Shown here: in pieces, positions 23,007 through 31,210 of the stretch
How the letters are laid out: the number at the start of each line of letters is the position of its first letter
How positions within the stretch are numbered: position 1 is the stretch's first letter
NCBI GenBank assembly: GCA_017619795.1
Contig: JAFZRP010000044.1
Span: 1-48,169, forward strand
DNA from: Treponema sp.
GTDB taxonomy: Bacteria; Spirochaetota; Spirochaetia; Treponematales; Treponemataceae
Length of the DNA: 48,169 bases
Direction: 5' to 3'
Notes under the pieces: generated by a model
What the model saw: only the letters and a program-made list of their open reading frames with translations
Told to the model about the DNA's origin: nothing
The model's database searches: none
Position numbers and translations under genes: made by a program

Positions 23007-24452
23007 ATGAAATTGAAAAAAGAAGATTTGTTAAAATATATATCTTTGCCGGTTATTCTGATTATACTGGCACTGCTTGTAATATTCAGGTCTGTTCCCA
23101 GCGGACACATCTGGCAAAACTACTCAGTCCTTTATGTTCCTGTAACTGCGAATGTAAATACAGTAAATAACTGTCTGAATAATGCCGGAGTTGCAGAATA
23201 TGTGAGCCTGGAAAATCAGCGCATTCCGATTATGCTTGCCGAAAACACAGTTCAAATGTCAATGTTAAAGATGGGGCTCAGCAAAAACAGAATAGAAGCA
23301 GACAGCCGTGATGAAAGCATTACAGGTTATCTTAATTTCCGGGATAATTACTTTTTTGACGCATCAAAAAAATACAAGCTTATTTATGTTCCTGAAGTTT
23401 ATAAAAAGAATCTTGATGACTGCATAAACTTACTCGAACGCGAAAGAATTGAGGCCGGTTCCGACAGCTCTTACTCTTATCCGTGGCTGCTCCCTGTAAT
23501 TACAGCAATTGTTATGATATTGCTTTCATTCTTTTCCAGAAACAAGCTTTTCTTTATTCTGGAATGTCTTATTCCTGTAGTGTATGTTTTCTGTAATCCG
23601 TTTTATTCTTCAGCGGCTGCAGTGATTCTGCTTTATATTGCCCTGTTTTTTATCTCCAATCTGTTTGGTAGAAGGGGCGCCGTAAAGTATCTTTCAAGAG
23701 GACTTATAGTTGCGTTTATAATTGCTTTTTCAATTGCAAGTGCGTTTGCCGGTTCAATCCTTTCGGGAATCTTTTTTATAATGACACTTCTTGGAACCGC
23801 TCTTGTAATTTATCTTTTCAATGTTATAAAAACAGCTTCAAGTAAAAGATATTCCTTCCAGCCCGTATATATTCGTCCTGCAAAGATGATTCAGGTCTTC
23901 GGCGGAAACGGTAAGATTGTAATGCCGGTTACAATTGCCGGTATAGTTTTAGTGATATTGTATTTTACCTTTTCCTCTGCAACAAACTCCGGCCTTACAA
24001 AAAAGAAAAATGCAGTCTTTATCCCGGGTAAAACAGAGCTTCAGGCACAGGAGCTTCCAGAACTTGAGGATTTTTACAGATGGAACTGGAATGTTCTTAC
24101 GGCTCCTTTTAAGTCGCTCAACGTAGAGTCTGACTTTGATTCCTACCCGGCAAATGACACAATGATCTTTCCTAATTACACCGTAACTGACGGAATAATA
24201 ACGGAAACAGATTCCTATATGAGCTATGACGAAAACTTTAAGCATACAGTGTTTGATAACATAGATGAGCTTGATTTTGAATCAATTGAAAAGGTAATAA
24301 AAGTGCAGGGTGAAGACTTTATATGCGGCTATGTTTCTGCCGGTACGTATCATGTAAGTCTTTTCAGCATAATAATGATGTTTGTGTGCTTTGCTATGTT
24401 ACTTTTTATTTATTTTTCAACTATAATAAAACGCAAGGGAGGTAGGAAATGA
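23007..24452 (+). CDS. Unrecognised polytopic membrane protein coupled to rnfC
   Basis: I do not recognise this 481-residue protein. A first transmembrane helix (about 13-30) is followed by an outside domain of about 120 residues that seems duplicated: VLYVP (41-45) with Cys 56, and LIYVP (125-129) with Cys 139, each followed by NxC[LI]N-like helices. Several membrane helices follow from 158 to about 325, then a second outside domain rich in Asp, Tyr and Phe (about 340-445), and a final helix (455-473). Its stop overlaps the rnfC start by four bases (ATGA), so it is translationally coupled to the Rnf-like complex and may be an added subunit. Confidence 0.6.
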   Translation: MKLKKEDLLKYISLPVILIILALLVIFRSVPSGHIWQNYSVLYVPVTANVNTVNNCLNNAGVAEYVSLENQRIPIMLAENTVQMSMLKMGLSKNRIEADSRDESITGYLNFRDNYFFDASKKYKLIYVPEVYKKNLDDCINLLERERIEAGSDSSYSYPWLLPVITAIVMILLSFFSRNKLFFILECLIPVVYVFCNPFYSSAAAVILLYIALFFISNLFGRRGAVKYLSRGLIVAFIIAFSIASAFAGSILSGIFFIMTLLGTALVIYLFNVIKTASSKRYSFQPVYIRPAKMIQVFGGNGKIVMPVTIAGIVLVILYFTFSSATNSGLTKKKNAVFIPGKTELQAQELPELEDFYRWNWNVLTAPFKSLNVESDFDSYPANDTMIFPNYTVTDGIITETDSYMSYDENFKHTVFDNIDELDFESIEKVIKVQGEDFICGYVSAGTYHVSLFSIIMMFVCFAMLLFIYFSTIIKRKGGRK

Positions 24453-25759
24453 CAACTTATCAGGTTGTTCCAACAGAGCTGAAAAAGTATAAGTTTTCTG
24501 AGAATGCCTTTTTACCAAAAATAGTAACAGTTCCCTTAACGCAGGAAAAAAAGTGTGAATGCAGAACTCTTGTTTCTGCCGGCGATTTAGTTCAGGAAGG
24601 TGATGTTATAGCTGTTCCTGAAAATGCTGAGGCTGGCTATGCAAATATTCATTCACCAATTCCAGGAAAGGTTGTTGATATAGTTTCAATTCTTACTCCA
24701 GACGGTCATTACGAAAAAGCCATTAAAATCAAACTGGAAGGCCGCTTTACCTTTACAGGAAAAAAGCTTGTTCATAACGAAACAAGTGGAATTACTGCAA
24801 AGGATTTTATTACAAAGCTTGCTGATAAAGGAATTATAAATACATTTATAATTTCAAAGCCAGAATCTTTTGCAAAACAAATTAATTCCCTTGAAAACAG
24901 ACGGGAGCGTGCTTTAATAGTCCGCCTTTATGATGAAGATAAGCTTAGACTTGCAGATGCACTTTTAACAAAGTTTTATGCCCAGAGAATAATTGACGGC
25001 GTAAAGCTTATTTCAAAAGCAATTGGTTTAAAGCATGTTGTACTTGTTGCAGACAGCAAGACAAATGATGAAGAAATAGAAGCGCTTATTAAGGATACAG
25101 AAATTAAGCTTCTCAGAAACCGCATGAAGCATTATCCTGCAGGCTTTAAGAGAGAAATTATTGCAAGCTTTAATAAAGGACTTAAGAAAAGCTGCGACTT
25201 TACAATATCAAACAAAGATCTTTTTACAGATTCCTATACAATACTCAACGTGTATAACGCAATTAAATACAACCTTCCGTCAATGTCAAACTACATTCAA
25301 TTTACAGGAAACTGTCTGCCAGCTTCCTGTTTTTTGAAGGTAAAGGTTGGCTTTACATTAAGAGAGCTTATTACTCAGCTCGGCGGCTTTGTTCACGAGC
25401 CTTCACAGATTATCATAAACGGAGCTGTCTGCGGAAACTCTGTAAATACTCTGGATATTCCAATAACAAAGACTGTAAAATCCGTAGAGTTCATTTCAAA
25501 GAAAAATGCCTTTGACTATCATATTTACAATTGTATTCACTGTGGAAACTGCAGATTTGCGTGCAGAGCAAAGATTTCCCCGGATATAATTTATTCATAC
25601 ATGAATGAAAGAAAGCCGGTACAGGAAGCCTTTATTAAATCTGTGGCACTTTGTACAGAATGCGGTTTATGCAATACGGTATGTCCATCCCGACTGCCGC
25701 TTACCCAGACAATTGCTGTCTTAAAAGAAAAACTGGCAGGAGAACAAAATGAAAAATAA
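24449..25759 (+). CDS. rnfC: RnfC-like subunit lacking the NADH/FMN loop
   Basis: This 436-residue protein has the RnfC order: a barrel-sandwich N-terminus (IHSPIPGKVVDIV near 67-79), a Rossmann-like middle, an SLBB region (about 290-345) and two clusters, CIHCGNCRFAC (362-372) and CTECGLCNTVCP (402-413). Typical RnfC carries a Gly-rich GMGGAGFPT-like loop and an NGAECEPY-like motif for NADH and FMN; the matching places here read GIINTFIISKP (about 128-138) and VRLYDEDKLR (about 158-167). HYPAGFKREI is kept. It is cytoplasmic and membrane-associated. Electron transfer through clusters is possible, but NADH oxidation looks doubtful. Confidence 0.8.
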   Translation: MTTYQVVPTELKKYKFSENAFLPKIVTVPLTQEKKCECRTLVSAGDLVQEGDVIAVPENAEAGYANIHSPIPGKVVDIVSILTPDGHYEKAIKIKLEGRFTFTGKKLVHNETSGITAKDFITKLADKGIINTFIISKPESFAKQINSLENRRERALIVRLYDEDKLRLADALLTKFYAQRIIDGVKLISKAIGLKHVVLVADSKTNDEEIEALIKDTEIKLLRNRMKHYPAGFKREIIASFNKGLKKSCDFTISNKDLFTDSYTILNVYNAIKYNLPSMSNYIQFTGNCLPASCFLKVKVGFTLRELITQLGGFVHEPSQIIINGAVCGNSVNTLDIPITKTVKSVEFISKKNAFDYHIYNCIHCGNCRFACRAKISPDIIYSYMNERKPVQEAFIKSVALCTECGLCNTVCPSRLPLTQTIAVLKEKLAGEQNEK

Positions 25760-26822
25760 CTTTTCCGACAGTAAGATTATAAAGAACAAGGTTTCTCTAA
25801 ATCCTTACGTATTCAAAACTCCTTCTATATCCTCTGTAATGATTCGTATACTGGCACTGCTTATCCTGCAAATAGCAATGCTTTTTATAACAAAAAGCTT
25901 TAACGCAATTTATGTTATAACAGGTACAACTGTGGGCGCGTTATGTGCCTATGCTTTGAGCTATGTTTTTTACAGACGCCAGCTGTATACAGGTCTTGTA
26001 ACACTCGTCCAGGGTATTTTAATCGGTATGTTCTTACCGGAAACCTATCCTGTAGTTACCGCCTTTTTTGTTTCTTTTTTTGTAGTAATTCTTTCAAGGT
26101 TTATATTTGAAAAATGCATTACCTCCTGGGTAAATATTGTTGCAACAGCAGTTATAGCCGCCTGGTTTATCGGAAAAAGATTCTTCCCGGGGTTCCTTAT
26201 CACTGCCGACCTTTTGCCGCTTAAGAATCCATCTACAATAATGATAAACAATGGTATTTTCCCAGTTTACGGCTTTGATACCTATATCACTTCATTCTTA
26301 AACAACACAATTTTCTCCTGGCTTAAGGTAACTCTGCCGGAAGGTTATATTTCACTTTTGTGCGATACACATTCAATAATTCCAGCCTTCAGATTCAATC
26401 TGCTCACGCTGCTTGCTTCTGTAGTGCTTTATTCAGACGATCCGTATTCAGGAATTATCCCGGCAATTTTTATTGGAACATATGCAATTCTTGTAAGAGT
26501 TCTGGCTCCTGTTCTTGTTGGTGGTGTAATCAATCAGGGAGATGTAATTCTTGCTTTGACTACAAGCGGTACGTTGTTTACTGCCTTCTTCCTGCTCTGC
26601 TGGTTTGGAACTCATCCTGTGACGGTAAGCGGAAAGATTCTGTATGGTGTTATTGCGGGTGTTTTAGCCTTTGCTATAGTTGGCTGCGGTACCTCTCCAA
26701 TCGGCATGATTTATACAGTTGTAATCTGCAATGTGCTCAATCTTCTTATTCGCGTAGTAGAGGAGAGAAGAAATGAAGCTTTGCTAGTAAAGGAAAGTCT
26801 TAAGCTTGTAAAGGAAGTTTAG
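25749..26822 (+). CDS. rnfD: RnfD-like membrane subunit without canonical flavinylation motif
   Basis: The 357-residue polytopic protein has about nine or ten membrane helices and overlaps rnfC by 11 bases. Conserved RnfD-like parts include SLNPYVFKTPSISSVM, the GILIGMFLPETYPV segment and HPVTVSGKILYGVIAG. RnfD usually has a periplasmic SGATPL motif whose Thr carries covalent FMN. The matching loop (about 152-175) reads LLPLKNPSTIMINNG and no SGAT occurs anywhere. FMN may be absent or bound differently. Gene order C-D-G-E-A-B supports the assignment. Confidence 0.78.
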   Translation: MKNNFSDSKIIKNKVSLNPYVFKTPSISSVMIRILALLILQIAMLFITKSFNAIYVITGTTVGALCAYALSYVFYRRQLYTGLVTLVQGILIGMFLPETYPVVTAFFVSFFVVILSRFIFEKCITSWVNIVATAVIAAWFIGKRFFPGFLITADLLPLKNPSTIMINNGIFPVYGFDTYITSFLNNTIFSWLKVTLPEGYISLLCDTHSIIPAFRFNLLTLLASVVLYSDDPYSGIIPAIFIGTYAILVRVLAPVLVGGVINQGDVILALTTSGTLFTAFFLLCWFGTHPVTVSGKILYGVIAGVLAFAIVGCGTSPIGMIYTVVICNVLNLLIRVVEERRNEALLVKESLKLVKEV

Positions 26823-26825
26823 AAA

Positions 26826-27311
26826 ATGATGGATGATGTTTCTTACAAAAACTTTTTTAAGAACTACGGAATCTTTTTAGGCATTGTAGCTGTAGTTTTT
26901 ATGATATTGATTTATTTTTCGCTTGTTTCTAAAAAGTCCTGGAATAATAATCTTAAGGTTTCCATCGAAAGAGTTCTTGATGATTATGATCCGAATCAGT
27001 GGACAGTTGGAAACAACAAGCCTATAAAAAATCCGGTTTGTCTGAATGCAGCCTGCTACGAGGCAAGAAGCAGACGAAACGGTGAGCTTTACGATGCAGT
27101 AATAATCAGAAGTGCAACCCTGTACGGTCCGCTTGCAGTTGTGTTTGTCTGCGACAGCGAAAATAATGTGTCTTTTATAGGGTATTCATCACTCCACGGC
27201 AGAATAAATCTTCTTTTGAAGAACAATTTTTCGGATAAGCAGATAGAGTACTGGAAGCTTAAGATTCCACAGATTATAGGCAGAACAATAACAAAAGAAG
27301 GTTCAAAATAA
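26826..27311 (+). CDS. Short RnfG-like subunit with degenerate FMN site
   Basis: The 161-residue protein has one membrane helix (about 14-33) and a short extracytoplasmic domain. It occupies the rnfG position, but RnfG is normally nearer 180-210 residues. The segment IPQIIGRTITK (about 147-157) aligns with the flavinylation site usually written as D-x-x-(S/T)-G-A-T: the Thr is kept, but the preceding Ser/Thr and Ala are changed to Ile and Arg. LYGPLAVVFVCDSENNVSF matches the conserved FMN_bind strand region. Assignment rests mainly on position. Tandem ATGs begin the gene. Confidence 0.6.
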   Translation: MMDDVSYKNFFKNYGIFLGIVAVVFMILIYFSLVSKKSWNNNLKVSIERVLDDYDPNQWTVGNNKPIKNPVCLNAACYEARSRRNGELYDAVIIRSATLYGPLAVVFVCDSENNVSFIGYSSLHGRINLLLKNNFSDKQIEYWKLKIPQIIGRTITKEGSK

Positions 27312-27324
27312 GGAAGGCTGAGAT

Positions 27325-27942
27325 ATGAAAAGAAAATCAACATACGTATTTTTAGCAGCGGCTCTTATGATGCTTGTTCTGGCTCCCGGCCGTTTTGTAT
27401 ATGGCTTTGTGCTTGTAGTAGAGCTCAACTTCATCGTCCTTATGGGAACCCTGTCTGTTTCGCTTGTAAAAAAGCTTAAGCTCGACGAGATTCAGAGTGT
27501 AACGGTCATCTTCCTTATGCTGGCTTCTACGGTCTTATACAGACAGATTATTGTGCTTATGCAGCCGGAAATTGTCCTTACGCTCGGCTTTTTAATTTAT
27601 GTAATACCGCTTTCGTTTTATTCAATCGGATATGTTTTTGCAGATACAGAAAAAAAGCTTTCAGAGCGATTAAAGAATAATATGATTCAGTCTCTTATGT
27701 ATTCAATTTTTGCACTTTTGTTTTTCCTCATAAGAGATTTGCTTGGTTACGGAACCTTTACCTTCTTTGGTACGGGGCATCAGATTTACGAAAAGGTAAT
27801 TATAAAGGCAGAAAGAACTGGTCTTCTTTCAATAATTGCTTCTGTTCCTGGTGCCCTTATTTTCTCCGGAGTTCTGCTTTCAATCCATACGTTCTTCAGA
27901 AACAGGACAGATATTATTAAAAAGGCGGAGGTTAGCAAATGA
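27325..27942 (+). CDS. rnfE: RnfE-like membrane subunit with no cysteine
   Basis: This 205-residue polytopic protein aligns with RnfE in LGFLIYVIPLSFYSIGYVFA and in LLFFLIRDLLGYGTFTFFG (compare the family's LREIIGNGTLF). RnfE and RnfA each give conserved cysteines to an intramembrane [2Fe-2S] cluster. This protein contains no cysteine at all; the second ligand position, normally in a TNC motif, reads Ser97. Its stop overlaps the rnfA-like start (ATGA). The C-terminal helix (PGALIFSGVLLSI) is conserved. Confidence 0.72.
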   Translation: MKRKSTYVFLAAALMMLVLAPGRFVYGFVLVVELNFIVLMGTLSVSLVKKLKLDEIQSVTVIFLMLASTVLYRQIIVLMQPEIVLTLGFLIYVIPLSFYSIGYVFADTEKKLSERLKNNMIQSLMYSIFALLFFLIRDLLGYGTFTFFGTGHQIYEKVIIKAERTGLLSIIASVPGALIFSGVLLSIHTFFRNRTDIIKKAEVSK

Positions 27943-28499
27943 CATTTTTAAGCACCTTCTTGTATTACACCTGCTTTGCCTCAACAATCTTGTTTTATGG
28001 AATAGGTGTAAATCAGATTATTGATTTGAACCTTTTCCAGACAAAAACAATTACCTATATGATTAAGGTTGTAATCTCAATCCTGCTTTCAACTGTATTC
28101 TCCTGGCTGCTTACTTCTATGATTCTTATACCGCTTCATATAGTTGAGCTTTTCCCTGTTGTCTGCTTCTTTATTTATATTTGTGTTACAACCTTTATGG
28201 AAGCTTTAACAAGAATCACTACAAATAAATCAACTTCAGAGTTTATTTTCAGTTATCTCATAATCCTTCTTTCTGTAATGGAAAGCACCTCGTTGTTGAA
28301 TACACTTGTAATTGCAGGAAGCTGTCTTGCGGCGCTCGTGCTTTTGTGTCCGTTTATTTATTCCTTTAAGGCAAGGGCAAATGACGATAACATCTCTAAA
28401 GAAAAGTTTTACAGCAGATATCTTTTATTTATCGCTATCTTAATATTCATTATTTCCGTTTGGGATGTAATTTGGCTTAATCCAGGGGTAATAAAATGA
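27939..28499 (+). CDS. rnfA: RnfA-like membrane subunit lacking cluster cysteines
   Basis: The protein has 186 residues and about six membrane helices. The segment FSWLLTSMILIPLHIVELF (about 54-72) matches the RnfA pattern SWLI...ILIPL. The first cluster cysteine (in the CPF motif) aligns with Asn25, and the second (in TTNC) with Ser112. Other cysteines occur (for example 12, 76 and 82) but not at ligand positions. Together with the RnfE-like partner this implies that no intramembrane [2Fe-2S] cluster forms in the usual way. Confidence 0.72.
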   Translation: MTFLSTFLYYTCFASTILFYGIGVNQIIDLNLFQTKTITYMIKVVISILLSTVFSWLLTSMILIPLHIVELFPVVCFFIYICVTTFMEALTRITTNKSTSEFIFSYLIILLSVMESTSLLNTLVIAGSCLAALVLLCPFIYSFKARANDDNISKEKFYSRYLLFIAILIFIISVWDVIWLNPGVIK

Positions 28500-29122
28500 T
28501 TTTGTGTTCAATTCTGTTATTTTTAATCGTAATTATAACTGTACTGCTGATTCTCTTTTTGTTTTACATTTTATTTCCGTCAATCAAGAAAAACCTTAAG
28601 GATATTACTGAAGATCCAGTTATTTCTGATAAAGAAAAGAATTACATTAAGCCGCAGCGCGAAGAAATTATTCCTAACGAGAACAAGGCTGTTGTTTTAT
28701 GTGCCTGCGATAAAAGCTTTAAGTGTAAGAGGGAAGAGTTTAATCCGGAGCATTCGTGCTTCCTTATTAACTCAATCAGCGATTCTGGAACAGACTGTAA
28801 ATATGCGTGTATAGGGCTTGGAGACTGTGCAAAGGCGTGTCCACAGAAGGCAATCATAATAAAAAACAGGACTGCGGTGGTCACTTCAACCTGTATTGGC
28901 TGCGGAGTCTGTGTAAATGTTTGTCCTAAAAACATTATCAAGCTTGTTCCAAAGCAGACAAAGGAGCTTACACTTTGTACAAATGAAGAACAGGGACTTA
29001 CAACCTGCGATTCAAAACAAAAAGTAAAAAAACTTGAATGGAATGAAAAAAAGTACTTTAAAATATGGGCATATTGCTATAGAATTATAAAGCCGTTATT
29101 AGATGGCGTGACATTTAAATAA
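28496..29122 (+). CDS. rnfB: RnfB-like ferredoxin subunit lacking the N-terminal Fe-S domain
   Basis: This 208-residue protein has an N-terminal membrane helix (about 3-27), a polar linker, and then CKYACIGLGDCAKACP (101-116) and CIGCGVCVNVCP (133-144), the two conserved ferredoxin clusters of RnfB. RnfB also carries, just after the helix, an LPGANCGACGYPGC-type Fe-S domain; this is missing, and the region has only a CAC and scattered cysteines (69-88). The downstream IIKLVP and LCTNEEQG parts match RnfB. It ends the cluster and could receive ferredoxin electrons. Four-base overlap with rnfA. Confidence 0.8.
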   Translation: MILCSILLFLIVIITVLLILFLFYILFPSIKKNLKDITEDPVISDKEKNYIKPQREEIIPNENKAVVLCACDKSFKCKREEFNPEHSCFLINSISDSGTDCKYACIGLGDCAKACPQKAIIIKNRTAVVTSTCIGCGVCVNVCPKNIIKLVPKQTKELTLCTNEEQGLTTCDSKQKVKKLEWNEKKYFKIWAYCYRIIKPLLDGVTFK

Positions 29123-29209
29123 TAGAATAGTCATTAAAAAAACTTTATATGAAGGGAGTACAAAGCGGTAGGGGGAAAAGCTTCAGGGTGGGGATCCGTA
29201 TATTGAAGC

Positions 29210-31210
29210 ATGAATCCGATATACGTTTGTTTTAGTTTAAAATCGTTTACATCAACTTTCACCGCTTTTGATGAGTTTGAAAAAGACTACCAGGCTGTGT
29301 ATAAACCTTTAGCACGATTTCTTTATACACATCAATCCTTCTGTTTTTCTTTAGCATTTACAGGTCCTCAGCTTCAATTCCTTAAAAAGAAAAGAAACGA
29401 GTTTACCGTTATTATAAAGGAGCTTGTAGAACGTAAGCAGGTAGAAATGCTTGGCGGTGGTTTTTATGCCCCGATTCTTCCTTTACTTTTCCCTGTAGAC
29501 AGAGGCGGTCAGATAGACTTGCTTTCTGCAGAAATCAGACAGACAACAGGTAAACGCCCTCGTGGAATTACACTTTTTGAAGACTGCTGGGATTCATCTT
29601 TAGTAAACAGTCTGCAAACCTGCGGTATTGAATATACACTTCTGGAAAGCAGTATAATTCCTCCGAATAAACGAAAGTTCCTGCCAATTATAATGACAGA
29701 CTTTGGAAAATCAATTGATATTTATCCGTACTATGAAAATCTTGTGCCGGAAAGCAATCAGACGGCGGAGGATTTTGTAAAGAACATTGTTCGGCAGGTG
29801 GAGAAGGTTGAAAAGAAAGATACTTATCTGCAATACGAGCCTGAACGAATTGTAAATATCTGCTTCTCTCATGAACAGTTCAAGGAATTGATTGAGAAGG
29901 GCTGGTTTGAAGAATTATCAAACTATCTGGAAAATAACGAAACCCGTATTATAACTTCAACTCCGTATATTTACGGAAAAAAGGTTCCTTCAAGAATACA
30001 GTACAATGTTACGGCCGGTATAAACAGTTCATTTACAAAATGGACAGATCAGACTGTTCAGGATGTTGAAAACAAGCAGAATTATCCCGTAACTGTTTAC
30101 GATTTTATGAGCTCTTATCCTCAGAGTCACAAGCTTTATAACAGAATTATGTATTTAAGCATGCTTGTGAATATGTACAAAAACGACAAGATGAGGAAAA
30201 AGGCAGCTCGTGAAAAGCTTTGGCAGGCTCAGAACGGAACAGCCTTGCTTTGTGCAACAAAATCTAAAGACAGACAGCTTGCATATAAATACCTTATGGA
30301 AGCCGAAAAGATTCTGCGCGAGGATTCTAATTTTAAGGAATCTGTAATCTGCTTTGATTATAACGGTGACGGTCTTGGTGAATATGTCTGCCGAATGCAG
30401 AATTATTTTTCTTATATCACACTTACCGGCGGTGCAATCCAGGAGCTTGAGATTCTTAAAAATACCGGTAACTATGCGGATAATTTTTCTAGAATCAAGG
30501 AATACGACGGTTATTCTGATGATTATGAAAGAGGCCTGTTTGTAGACCATATTTTTACAAAGGATGATTTTGATAAATACATTTCTGCGGAGCCGGCAGG
30601 GGACGGAGTTTTCTCAAGAATCCGCTATTCAGAGCTTAAGTTCTCTCAGAATCATCACGAGGTACAGCTTTATGCAGAAGCAGTATTTAAGCCTACAAAG
30701 CAAAAACTTTACCTTAAGAAAAAATACATAATCAACTCAACCGGAATGATTATTCAGTATATTCTGCGCAACGACAGCGACAAGCCGTTTAATGCAGTTT
30801 TTGCAGTTGAAAACAATTTTGCGCATACAAACTTTAATCCTAACAATATCACTTATTATAATCTTGAAGTTATTGATAATGATGAAAAGCTTGTTATTGA
30901 ACCGGATAAGAGTACAGAAATGCTGAATAGAAAGAATAAGCTTTCTAAGGTTAATAATATCCGACTTACAGATTCAGAAAGCGGAATCTCGTTTGGACTT
31001 GAGCCTAACGAAAACTGTAATTTCTGCTATTACCCGATGATTTTCAAGCGTCCTGATTTTGTCTGCAACGAAATTATCCCTGTTCATATGACGTTCTTAA
31101 ATACAATGTTCTGGAACGTAGAAATTGAACCGGGAAAAGAAACTGAGAAAACTATAAACTTTACGATTACTTCAGTTAAGAAGGTAAGATCTAAGCAGCT
31201 AAACTCTTAA
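29210..31210 (+). CDS. GH57-family 4-alpha-glucanotransferase-like protein, probably inactive
   Basis: This 666-residue protein aligns over its length with the GH57 glucanotransferase from Thermococcus litoralis as I recall it. The N-terminal barrel and the C-terminal beta domains are present. The active site differs: the family's HNH near residue 10 reads FSLKS; the Glu of GFYEP is Ala88 (GGFYAPILP); the nucleophile Glu is kept (Glu124, FEDCW); the acid/base Asp in DDGEKFG is replaced by the CFSHEQF stretch near 218-224; and the CNDAYWHG motif is gone. It may bind glycan or serve another role. It follows rnfB by 87 bases, with a -10 like TATATT 5 bases before ATG. Confidence 0.75.
   Translation: MNPIYVCFSLKSFTSTFTAFDEFEKDYQAVYKPLARFLYTHQSFCFSLAFTGPQLQFLKKKRNEFTVIIKELVERKQVEMLGGGFYAPILPLLFPVDRGGQIDLLSAEIRQTTGKRPRGITLFEDCWDSSLVNSLQTCGIEYTLLESSIIPPNKRKFLPIIMTDFGKSIDIYPYYENLVPESNQTAEDFVKNIVRQVEKVEKKDTYLQYEPERIVNICFSHEQFKELIEKGWFEELSNYLENNETRIITSTPYIYGKKVPSRIQYNVTAGINSSFTKWTDQTVQDVENKQNYPVTVYDFMSSYPQSHKLYNRIMYLSMLVNMYKNDKMRKKAAREKLWQAQNGTALLCATKSKDRQLAYKYLMEAEKILREDSNFKESVICFDYNGDGLGEYVCRMQNYFSYITLTGGAIQELEILKNTGNYADNFSRIKEYDGYSDDYERGLFVDHIFTKDDFDKYISAEPAGDGVFSRIRYSELKFSQNHHEVQLYAEAVFKPTKQKLYLKKKYIINSTGMIIQYILRNDSDKPFNAVFAVENNFAHTNFNPNNITYYNLEVIDNDEKLVIEPDKSTEMLNRKNKLSKVNNIRLTDSESGISFGLEPNENCNFCYYPMIFKRPDFVCNEIIPVHMTFLNTMFWNVEIEPGKETEKTINFTITSVKKVRSKQLNS

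Noticed and set aside
23949..24245. Minus-strand frame inside the 481-residue membrane protein gene
   Set aside because: Antisense shadow without ribosome site; it lies in the middle of a coupled plus-strand operon.
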